In this document: in pieces, positions 21,903-30,928 of the stretch
How the letters are laid out: each line of letters opens with the position of its first letter
Numbering within the stretch: the first letter of the stretch is position 1
Assembly: GCA_021234155.1 (NCBI GenBank)
Contig: JAJEKV010000049.1
Location: 9,524,292-9,588,291, forward strand
Length of the DNA stretch: 64,000 nt
Direction: 5' to 3'
From: Isoetes taiwanensis
Lineage: Eukaryota; Streptophyta; Lycopodiopsida; Isoetales; Isoetaceae
Notes under the pieces: model-generated
What the model was told of the DNA's origin: nothing
Databases searched by the model: none
What the model saw: the letters and a program-made list of their open reading frames with translations, nothing else
Position numbers and translations under genes: made by a program

Positions 21903-22459
21903 ACATTAGAGGAAAAATGAGATCACATTTTGTCCCATTAAGGGATGCTTAAAATGCCATGTCAGCTTTTTAAACTATCCAATAAGAGAAGAGCTCCATT
22001 ATATCTCATTCCAGTATTATGTGGCAGCCTGTAATTAATGCAGCTGCAACTAACTTCTGTAGAATCATTTTTTCATTATAACTTTTGATCCAGAACTCCG
22101 ATTCAAAAACTTTTTGTAGCAATGGGTTCGTGTTCACAAGATCTATCTAGTGATAACCCATTCAGACATCTTTTACGATATAAATATAAAAGAAATAAGC
22201 AAAAAATCATATTTTTTTAAGGTTAACGCATATGACCATATTGAAATACATCATAACCATATATCATTGGAAAGATCTTTTCATTCCGCATCTAATGCAA
22301 CAAACGCCGCAACATTTTGACAAGTGGATCAAAAGTTATGGGGGAAAAACAACAGCAATGAAGTTGTTGGTGCTGCATTAATTGCAGTTAATAGAGGGTA
22401 GCCATTCCATTGGAGGATTCTTATGGGGATGAAATGAGATCTCAAATTTCCTCTAATGT
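21903..22459. mobile_element. Fold-back / MITE-like element, about 555 bases
   Basis: The ends are inverted copies: ACATTAGAGGAAA at the left and TTTCCTCTAATGT at the right. Internal arms also match inversely, notably TTAATGCAGC and ATAACTTTTGATCC (22038-22094) against their complements at 22323-22382. No transposase. A possible short target duplication TCCAT flanks it with one or two bases of slippage. Superfamily is uncertain; long inverted arms would suit a Mutator-like or fold-back element. Confidence 0.6.
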
Positions 22460-23579
22460 TCCATTGGCTATATTCCATTGGCTGGTGATATTGGTCCTCC
22501 TGTTGAAGAAGCATACAACCTAATGCATGAAAAACCTGTGAAAGAAGCATACACCTTAATGCATGAAAAACCTTACTATAAGGTGCTAAAGAGAAGCAAA
22601 AAATGGCGAAGCTGCATACCTTCACTTGCATCCATGTTGTGCTAATCAATTGATTCTACCATGACTTCTTTGTAAAATCGGCTTCCATCTAACAATGGCC
22701 TTTCTGCAGAAACCACATACCTTAGGCAATCATTGGCTTCTTGCTTGGAAGCAGCAGCTATAAAATATATCCAACCATATTTCCCATGCATTTGCAACAT
22801 TCCTTCAATATTGACACTGTAGAAAGTATGTAAATAAATGAATTTAAGCTCAGCTTTCTGGCTATGGCTTACCCGACATGCTTTAAATCTAGCAATCATT
22901 TTGCACCATTAGTTGCAAGAAGAGCTGTATTTCACACCCAACTGAGAAGCTAAAATGCTTTGAATGGAAGTCTGTCCCAAAACTATGATTTGAAGGGACT
23001 ACTCAAAAATTATCAACCCGAGTTGTCTAAACTGCCAGCGCCAATTAATCCTAATGTTAATAGACTCTGCCAATTTCTTTTATATACAACATATGCTTAC
23101 AGGACTCAGGATTCGGTAGCAAGCAGGCAGCATACCTAGATATTCAACAGCTTCAATATCATATTCATGGCTTCCATTACATTAAATATGAGACAAAAAG
23201 AAAAAGGAAATGTACCTTTCTTGAATTCTTCATGGCCGATAAAAAATTAAAAAGATCTCAGATTATGAAGGAAGCTAAAATCGTTCAGAGGTGTGTATGC
23301 ACAACTGCTCTAGATGCTCCTGCGTTTATAGAACCCTAGTGCGGTTCTCGGACGTCCGCGGTTCTCTGCTCTGGTGATGGTCTGTTGCAGAAAACTCTAC
23401 TCCGATGATGGTCTGATGCAGTGGAAATTCAAGATGAAGTGGAAATTCAAGTCTTTGTATCTATAATTCCGTCACCAGAAACGTCAAGGTAAGTTACTAT
23501 TCATTCTTATTTATTGTCTAATGGGAGGTTGCCACGTGGCAACCATTCTAATCAAGAATGACAGATGAGTATACCATTC
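22460..23579. other. Intergenic DNA with a 40-base tandem repeat
   Basis: At 22519-22588 the phrase GAAGCATACAACCTAATGCATGAAAAACCT is repeated in tandem with slight change. No gene on either strand was convincing. Around 23335-23465 composition becomes more GC-rich with two GGTGATGGTCTG-like phrases. Confidence 0.45.
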
Positions 23580-24085
23580 TTGAACGACCGCTTACAGCCC
23601 GTTACCTGCCTGAAAACCTGCATTTTTGAACGATCTGTTACCTGCATGAAAACCCCCTGTTGGAGCTGCTGTGGCTATGGCGGGCATAGGAAGCAACCTG
23701 TTGTGAAACCCCCCTGTTGAACGCGCGGAAAACCCCCCGCTGAAAACCCCCATTTGTCGCGGAAAACCCCCGATTTGAAACCCCCCGCGGATAGAGCCGC
23801 CGTGAAACCCCCGTTGAACGCTCGCCGTGGCTATGGCGGGCATAGGAAGCTGAACACGCCGAAGCACCATCGCTGAAAACTGGGCTCCTGCACCATCGCT
23901 GAAAACTTGGCTGAAGCACCATCGCCTTAAAACTTGGCCTTAAAACTTGGTTGCTTACCTTGACGCTGTGGAAGGCAAACAAGTCGCCGATTCGCCCGGC
24001 GGGGGGAGCAAAGCTACTGCAGTTGCCGTGGGCGCCAGCAGGCTGCCGCAGTAGCCTGCCCCCGCCAAAGCCGTAATCGCTCCTT
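23580..24085 (-). repeat. GC-rich repetitive block with G-runs on the minus strand
   Basis: Built from short repeats: TGGCTATGGCGGGCATAGGAAGC occurs at about 23668 and 23828, and GCACCATCGCTGAAAACTTGG recurs three times near 23865-23935. Between 23650 and 23815 the minus strand has at least seven runs of five or six G separated by 7-20 bases, suited to G-quadruplex formation. The long minus-strand frame through it is a product of this repetition, not a supported gene. Confidence 0.6.
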
Positions 24086-24359
24086 GTTAGCCTTCCACAT
24101 AACATCAATACCTGCAAGAATCCAAAAAATAGATTTGCCTTTTTGCGGACGAACTGTGGCACAACAGAGGAAATCAAGTAGCTACAAGACGTGGTCGGGC
24201 AAGAACAGGCCCCAACTTAGGTCGGGCATAGGGACGACAGCAATCAAGAAATTTTTGCGCAGGATGCTTCTAGAAATCTGCTCCCTGCTGTTCCAGAGAA
24301 AAGTATTGAATTTGGATTGCTATTTAAATGTTATTTTGATCTCAGCAGACTGCCCTGCA
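24086..24359. other. Uncharacterised sequence before the P1 promoter
   Basis: No feature recognised. The end, CTCAGCAGACTGCCCTGCAA, is shared with 29221-29241, so it belongs to the peroxidase duplication unit. Confidence 0.4.
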
Positions 24360-24619
24360 ATTGATTTAGGACAACATTTTTGAAAATGTCAATGGGACCC
24401 TCGCCGCATTGGCTTTGTCAAAATGACGAGGCCAGCCCAACAGTGAGACAGACACCATTTCAAAATCCAACCAAGAAGCTTCTAAACGAATGGGTTCCTC
24501 CTCCATTATATAAGTTGCAAAAAGTTAGCAATTGAGCCTGCAACAATTATATAAGTCTGCAATATAGCTTCTAAATCACAAGCTTCCACAGGCCTCCTAG
24601 AATCAGCTCTACAGCTAAC
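24360..24619 (+). promoter_or_regulatory. P1 peroxidase promoter, TATA box retained
   Basis: Same upstream block as copy 0. The TATA box in CCATTATATAAG lies at about 24503-24514, roughly 105 bases before the ATG; a second TATATAAG-like motif lies at about 24547. The P3 copy has lost the stretch holding the first motif. Confidence 0.6.
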
Positions 24620-25730
24620 ATGGCAAAATCCATGATGTTTAACTTTAGACCTATGGCTCTTGCAGTCATTTTCCTAGGCTCCTTTGCTCTGGCAGACCTG
24701 AGTACTAGTTACTATGCAAGCTCATGTTCTAATATATCAAACATTGTGAAAAGTGTGGTGTGGTGTATGATGCAATAAACTCAGAAGCTCGCATGGCGCG
24801 TCTCTTCTACGTCTGCATTTTCACGACTGCTTTGTTCAAGTAAAGACAAATGAGATAGTCCATGAATAAAATTGAATTGAGTTTATCGTTCGACAGACAT
24901 ACTGAATGAATCTATGACTAAACTGTTTGTTACAGGGATGCGATGCGTCAATTTTGCTGGATGATGGAGGAGAAAAAAGCGCGGGACCAAATGCAAATTC
25001 ACTAAGAGGGTACGATGTGATAGATGATATAAAAACTGCAGTGGAGGCGCAATGCCCAGGGGTGGTATCATGTGCAGACATTTTAGCTCTTGCAGCGAGG
25101 GACGCAGTAGTAAAGGTAGGTGTTGAAATGTTCTTAAAAATTTGTTTGATAAATTTTGAGTTCTGTGTTAAAAGTTTGCTCCTGCTAAGAACATTTTGTA
25201 CCAAATCTACAGCTCGGGGGGCCAACAGCGACCTCCCAAAGCCGACCGAAAACGTGTCCCAAATTCTGGCCAAATTCGACGCCAAGGGTTTGTCCAAAAC
25301 TGACATGGTCGCCCTTTCCGGCAGCCACACCATTGGCCAGGCCCGGTGCACCAATTTCCGGGACCGGCTCTACGACTTTAACGGCACCGGAAAAGCCGAC
25401 CCTAGCCTGGATTCCAACTACCTTTCCACACTAAAAAATAGCTGCCCTAGTTCCAGCGGGGATGATAACCTCTCTCCCTTGGATTACCAGACCCCTACTA
25501 GTTTTGATAAGAAGTATTACTCTAATTTAGTTAGTGGCAAGGGGCTCCTTAACTCCGACCAGGAGCTTTACTACACTCGTAGTACCAAGACCCTTGCTTC
25601 TAGCTATGCCCTCTCTCAGTCGCTTTTCTTTAGTAACTTTGCTTCTGCTATGGTTAAAATGGGGAACATTAGCCCCCTTACTGGTAGTAGTGGTGAGATC
25701 CGATCCAACTGTCGATCTGTGAATTCCTGA
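24620..25730 (+). pseudogene. Class III peroxidase, copy P1, broken
   Basis: Three-exon secretory plant peroxidase: exons about 24620-24839, 24936-25115 and 25213-25730, introns with GT-AG ends (GTAAAG..ACAG; GTAGGT..ACAG). Recognisable: signal peptide [44 protein letters not shown], the proximal-His motif [14 protein letters not shown], and LLNSDQEL. Compared with P3, exon 1 has a 5-base insertion (GTGGT repeat near 24760) and a 1-base loss at the GCATGG region, and exon 3 lacks 58 bases between two CCAACA repeats, removing the [14 protein letters not shown] region and shifting frame. It therefore cannot encode a working enzyme, although its remaining residues are closer to the family consensus than those of P3. 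Reading frames that cross its introns are not real exons. Confidence 0.9.
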
Positions 25731-25801
25731 GTATGTGAAGTTAAGGAATATGTACTGTAGAAGCAATGTTATAAACAACACTTCTAATTTATTCTAACCA
25801 G

Positions 25802-25955
25802 GGGCATATTCGAGGGCTCGCATATGCCCCTGGACAACCATTTGATGGGCAGGAAATATTCTATGATTTGTACAGCTTGTCAGCAATTTTATTGCTGCTA
25901 TGGTTTTTACCTCGAAAACCCTTCGGGGCGGGGGTTATTCAATTCAATTCTATAA
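25802..25955 (+). mobile_element. LINE 3' UTR fragment with (ATTCA)n tail
   Basis: Contains GGGCTCGCATATGCCCC and CTCGAAAACCCTTCGGGGCGGGGGTTATT, the latter matching the 34.2 kb LINE 3' UTR almost exactly, then TTATTCAATTCAATTC. It directly follows the P1 3' flank at the point where P2 and P3 continue without it. Confidence 0.7.
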
Positions 25956-26845
25956 CTACTTTGGTATTATGAGGAAAAAAAACATACTAGTTTTTAACAT
26001 TCAAAACCACATATATTTACAAGCTTCTATAATTGTATTGGTATCATTGAAAAAAAAACATACTAGTATAACTAAACCAAGCATAGTTTTATTGATGATT
26101 AATCACTATAAAATATCATAATAACTATGCATTTAAAATCATCAAAGTTAGGATCTTTCGTTCCTGCTTACCTACATTATCTATTGCTTATGCTTTCAGA
26201 GTTTTGGAAGATATGCTTTCAGGACATGCAAACTAGATATGCTTTCAAGATATTCAACAAGATAGGTTTTGGTGGGTTCACCCACATTCTTGTCTGCAAT
26301 AGAGCTTCTTATTGTACTTCTTGAAAGGTTATGATCCATTAGTGAGTTCACAGATGTGTTGCACAATTGCAAAATCTCTGCGATTCATTCTTCAGTCGAT
26401 TTTTCAAAGGGGGCCTCTCTGATCATTGCACCTACTTAAGAATTTCCAAACTTTATTGGGTTAGAGCAGGCAAGATTAGTGGTCTTACAACCAGTTTCAG
26501 TCGATTTGCAATGGATTGTAACTAATTTGCAGAGGATTCATACCCATTTCAAGATATGCAAACTCTAATTGTTATCGCTTTGCTTGACACGACTTGTTTA
26601 AAGGCATAGGCAGCAGTAAGGTAATTGTTACGAGAGAGAAAACGGTCACGTGGAAAATGCCATTTTTCACAGTTGGAAGTGCCAATTAAGTTTTAGACAG
26701 AAAAACTGGGAGCATTGATCTGGCACAAATAGAGAATATTCCCTACATCAAGGGCCACAAATGAAATGCGCAAATAAGAGCCATAAAGTATCACATGTAA
26801 TGGTGGGAATGTGCCACCGGCTAGAAATAGTTCTAAGATTGCTTA
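25956..26845 (+). repeat. Duplicated blocks shared with 8573-8762 and 11150-11790
   Basis: Two blocks that lie 2.4 kb apart at 8.6-11.8 kb are adjacent here, joined at about 26157-26165. Either the 2.4 kb was inserted there (with RPS28) or deleted here. No gene in this copy. Confidence 0.7.
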
Positions 26846-27035
26846 GGATATAAGATATTGACATTAAGAACCAAATGGGTAAGAAAAGTTGTTATTTAGA
26901 TAGGAAGGAAAGGACTCGAAAATTGGGAATGTGAATTTATTTAGGACAACATTTTTGAAAATGTCAATGCGACCCTCATGGCATTGGCTTTGTCAAAATG
27001 ACGAGGCCAGCCCAACAGTGAGACGTACACCGTTT
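26846..27035 (+). repeat. P2 peroxidase promoter, 5' half only
   Basis: Homologous to the P1 and copy 0 promoters from ATTAAGAACCAAATGGG to GTGAGACGTACACC, then breaks before the TATA box. Confidence 0.75.
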
Positions 27036-27333
27036 TGAAATTTTACTCACCTTAAAATTTCGGCCTTTTTTGGCCCGTTTTTACATAACGAAAAACAAAG
27101 TTGAACTCTGTGGGCATTTTTTGGGCGGCGCCGCTTCTACCCTATTTCTGCACAACCTCGCCTCATCCATTTTCTCTCTCTAAGGCTGCTTCCGAATACC
27201 TTTCCTGTTCTAGCTGGCTTGTATGCCTAGCTATGGCGTTTGCATCCCTAGCTTCTGGCCTTGATGGCATGAGCAACCATTTTTCTTCTCAAAGGCTTCT
27301 TCTGGCTGTCATAGACAAAGTTCCAGAATGACC
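27036..27333. other. Foreign 300-base segment inside P2
   Basis: Replaces the P2 TATA box, exons 1 and 2 and most of exon 3. It is open on the plus strand at 27101-27331 (FASLASGLDGMSNHFSSQRL) but matches no family I know. It may be filler DNA captured during repair of a break. Confidence 0.4.
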
Positions 27334-27609
27334 AGCGGGGATGATAACCTCTCTCCCTTGGATTACCAGACCCCTACTGGTTTTGATAAGAAGTATTACT
27401 CTAATTTAGTTAGTGGCAAGGAGCTCCTTAACTCCGTCCAGGAGCTTTACTACACTCGTAGTACCAAGACCCTTGCTTCTAGCTATGCCCTCTCTCAGTC
27501 GCTTTTCTTTAGTAACTTTGCTTCTGCTATGGTTAAAATGGGGAACATTAGCCCCCTTACTAGTAGTAGTGGTGAGATACGATCCAACTGTCGATCTGTG
27601 AATTCCTGA
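27334..27609 (+). pseudogene. Class III peroxidase, copy P2, last part of exon 3
   Basis: Starts at [14 protein letters not shown] and runs in frame to the normal stop (NCRSVNS). It has the YYSNLVSGK and [13 protein letters not shown] segments and the last cysteine. All catalytic residues are missing. The 3' flank is shared with P1 and P3. Confidence 0.9.
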
Positions 27610-28565
27610 GTATGTGAAGTTAAGGAATTTGTACTGTAGAAGCATTTTATAAACAACACTTCTAATTTATTTTAAATTATCATTTCCATAATGTTTGTTT
27701 GTAGTGCAATTTGTTGAAGTTCATGTGGTTAGGACAAAATTCCGTATCAGTCTAGGTAGACGGATAAATATTGTGTGGCCACTTAGGTGAGAATTGAACA
27801 ACAAAACATAGCGCATAGGGCCTACAGGCCAAGTGAAGGATCTGGGACAACTACGAAAGAGTAGTATCTGGAATCAACTTTGGGAGATACTATAGTTTTA
27901 GGAAGTCTTGGGCCATTGTTCGTAGGAGACATACAGATACTACAAGGAAAGAACATGAGAAACATTTATTATTAGTGTCATGCCTTGAATTTCAAAAGTG
28001 TGCCCTATCTCAAATATTGATCTTTAGAAATTTTGCCTATGTGATGGTTAAAGTGGGGAAAATTGGTTTTCTTACTGGTACTATTAATAAAATCCATTTC
28101 ATCATGAGTCTGTAAACTCTTGAGCATGTGATTGTGAAGAAGAGAGATTTATATTATTTAAGTCACTTGCTTGCTATTGAAAAAAAGAGTTTTTTCGTGT
28201 GAGGATGAATCCCTTTACCAAGACATTTCAGGTCTTTTCTCTTGGATGGGCAGACAAGAAATCACAAACAACAACAAAAATCAAGCAAATTATTTAGTTA
28301 GTCACCAAAAAGTGCTAGTTTTGAGATACTTTATATTTATAAATGGGCTCATTACAATATATATACAGTGAATGAAGAGACCATGATGGTCATGCTGTCA
28401 TTACGATTACACCCTCTTCACACACGAACCACCTAGTATGAATGTCGTGTGGAGATGATAGAAATATGTATGAGGTGCTTCATGGGCTACGTGCTAGCTT
28501 GTCCAAACGATCACCAACCTCTTCTCACCTCCTTTCTTCAAGGAACAGGTCTTCCCATTGCTCCT
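27610..28565 (+). repeat. Peroxidase 3' duplication unit A
   Basis: Homologous to unit B (30672-30928 + 33569-34203 + 39699-39900) in the same order. Unit A lacks both the TTAA element and the LINE, so it supplies the empty sites for both. Confidence 0.85.
28018..28127 (+). pseudogene. Older peroxidase exon 3 relic (unit A)
   Basis: The translation FRNFAYVMVKVGKIGFLTG parallels [19 protein letters not shown] of P1-P3 and the following bases keep the shape of the P3 3' end (a TCTGTAAACTCTTGAG..GTGA..GAAG pattern). Much more diverged than P1-P3, so it predates them. Confidence 0.6.
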
Positions 28566-28570
28566 AAACC

Positions 28571-29220
28571 CCCCTTTTTTTTTTTTTTTGAAGGACGACA
28601 AACTCTTATTCAATATTCCAGAAGACGTACACACATAGATGCAGAGACAGGAATAAAATCTCGCAGACAAAGATAATCTACTGAGTGCAGCCACCTGTCC
28701 ATGCATAAGATAAGATACCCAAACATTCCTCAAAAATCAAACGTCTTTTCTCAGGAGCAAGCTGAGAACATAGGTATGCCTTCACCAATCTGTCTTGCGC
28801 CTCGTGAAGAAGTTGGTCGACACTAATTGATAAGCCTTTGAAGATACACAACCGCCTTCTTTTCCAAATAGACCACAGTAACAAGCCTGAAGCTAGGTGG
28901 GAAGCCTGTTGCTACAAGCTGTTCCAAGTGGAAGGATAAATGGTGAGAAGCACCTGCTGGCTAGTCACATGGAAGAGATAGTCACATGGAAGAGAGATAG
29001 TAAATGGTTGAACTTGATCACATAGAAAGAAGCTGTGCTCGAGACTCTCAACTTGCCACTTACACAGCGGGCATAGTTCTTAAATGCGGGGATAAAACTT
29101 ATGAACCAGCACATTAACCCGCAGACATCTGTGAAGGAGTTGCCACCATAAGGTAGAAACTTTGGGATGCAACAATTTATTATAGACCCAGGACCACATA
29201 CGCTTCCACTGAGGAGGGGG
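28571..29220 (-). mobile_element. L1-type LINE 3' end with poly(A)
   Basis: On the minus strand the sequence encodes the reverse transcriptase zinc-binding (zf-RVT) end of a plant L1-type ORF2: KRMWSWVYNKLLHPKVSTLW, then LCPLCKWQVESLEHSFFLC, then LLLWSIWKRRRLCIF. It ends in a poly(A) tract seen as T16 or so at 28572-28588. It is 5'-truncated with interruptions. Its poly(A) end separates it from the other LINE family in this window, whose tails are short tandem repeats. Confidence 0.8.
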
Positions 29221-29526
29221 ACTCAGCAGACTGCCCTGCAATGGTCCAAAGTCTTATTGGCAGCAAATATGGGCACATGACTCTATCTAAATGGGAAGGA
29301 AAGGACTCAAAAATTGGGAATGCGAATTGATTTAGGACAACATTTTTGAAAATGTCAATGGGACCCACGACGCGCTTTGTCAAAATGACGAGGCCAACAG
29401 ACACCATTTCAAAATCCAATCAAGAAGCTTCTAAACGAATGGGCCATTGAGCCATCGATAAATCTGCAATATAGCTTCTAAATCACAGGCTTTCACAGAC
29501 CTCCTAGAATCAGCTCTACAGCTAAT
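29221..29526 (+). promoter_or_regulatory. P3 peroxidase promoter, TATA region deleted
   Basis: Aligned with P1 and copy 0, the sequence jumps from AAACGAATGGG to CCATTGAGCCATCG, losing about 37 bases that contain CCATTATATAAG in the other copies. The rest of the block is present. No substitute TATA box at a normal distance is obvious (AATATAGC at about 29467 is a weak candidate). Confidence 0.6.
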
Positions 29527-30671
29527 ATGGCAAAAACCATGATGTTTAACTTTAGACCTATGGCTCTTGCCGTCCTTTTCCTAGGCTCCTTTGCTCTGGC
29601 AGACCTGGATACCAGTTACTATGCAAGCTCATGTTCTAATATATCAAACATTGCGAAAAGTGTGGTGTATGATGCAATAAACTCAGAAGCTCGCATGGGC
29701 GCGTCTCTTCTACGTCTGCATTTCCACGACTGCTTTGTTCAAGTAAAGACAAATGAGATAGTCCATGAATAAAATTGAATTGAGTTTATCGTTCGACAGA
29801 CATACTAAATGAATCTATGACTAAACTGTTTGTTACAGGGATGTGATGCGTCAATTTTGCTGAATGATGGAGGAGAAAAAAGCATGGGACCAAATGCAAA
29901 TTCGCTAAGAGGGTACGATGTAATAGATGATATAAAAACTGCAGCAAAGGCGCAATGCCAAGGGGTGGTATCATGTGCAGAGATTTTAGTTCTTGCAGCG
30001 AGGAACGCAGTAGTAAAGGCAGGGTTTGAAATGTTCTGAAATATATGCTGGATAAATGTTGAGTTCTATGTTAAATGTTTGTGCCAAATCTACTGCAGCT
30101 CGGGGGACCAACATGGAGCGTGCCTTTGGGAAGACGAGACAGCACCACAGCCAGCCAAAGTTTAGCCAACAGCGACCTCCCAAAACCGATCGAAAACGTG
30201 TCCCGAATTCTGGCCAAATTCGACGCTAAGGGTTTGTCCAAAACCGACATGGTCGCCCTTTCCGGCAGCCACACCATTGGCCAGGGCAGCTGCACCAATT
30301 TTTGGGACCGGCTGTACGACTTTAACGGCACCAGAAAAGCTGACCCTAGCCTGGATTCCAACTACCTTTCCACACTCAAAAATAGCTGCCCTAGTTCCGG
30401 CGGGGATGATCTCTCTCCCTTGGATTACCAAACCCCTACTAATTTTGATAAGAAGTATTACTCTAATTTAGTTAGTGGCAAGGGGCTCCTTAACTCCGAC
30501 CAGGAGCTTTACTACACTCGTAGTACCAAGACCCTTGCTTCTAGCTATGCCCTCTCTCAATCACTTTTCTTTAGTAACTTTGCTTCTGCTATGGTTAAAA
30601 TGGGGAACATTAGCCCCCTTACTGGTAGTAGTGGTGAGATCCGATCCAACTGTCGATATGTGAATTCATGA
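29527..30671 (+). CDS. Class III secretory peroxidase, copy P3 (three exons)
   Basis: Exons 29527-29742, 29839-30018 and 30099-30671 give 322 codons, the usual family length. Class III peroxidases use H2O2 to oxidise phenolics, lignols or IAA in the wall or vacuole. A 25-residue signal peptide ends at ALA before DLDTSYY. The distal site RLHFHDCF, the calcium-site GCDAS, the GRRDS region, the proximal His in SGSHTIGQ and all eight cysteines are present. Odd points: intron 2 has a GC donor (AAAG/GCAGGG) where P1 has GT; VSCADI is VSCAEI, AARDAV is AARNAV, and the usual ARCxxFRxR reads GSCTNFWDR. These and the missing TATA box raise doubt about activity, but coding capacity is complete. The start was chosen because it gives the signal peptide and aligns with P1. 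Confidence 0.85.
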
Positions 30672-30928
30672 GTATGTGAAGTTAAGGAATTTGTACTGTA
30701 GAATAATTTTATAAACAACACTTCTAATTTATTTTAGATTATCATTTCTATAATGTTTGTTTGTAGTGCAATTTGTTGAAGTTCATGTATGATGGATTCT
30801 CGTCCAGCTCAAACTTTGGTTAGGACAAAATGCCGTATCCATCTAGGTAGACGGATTATGATTGTGTGGCCACTTTGGTGAGAATTGGACAACAAAAACT
30901 AGCGTATAGGGCCTACAGACCGAGTTAA
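30672..30928 (+). repeat. Peroxidase 3' duplication unit B, first part
   Basis: Parallels 27610-27830 after P2. It is interrupted at GAGTTAA by the TTAA element; the unit resumes at 33569. Confidence 0.8.

Noticed and set aside
23638-24177. Long minus-strand frame of 179 codons, rich in Gly, Arg, Ser and Phe
   Set aside because: It is generated by short GC-rich DNA repeats and G-runs; no domain, and the other frames show similar repetition.
24927-25730. Continuous frame through peroxidase P1
   Set aside because: It reads across the second intron and hides the 58-base deletion; comparison with P3 gives the real exon structure.
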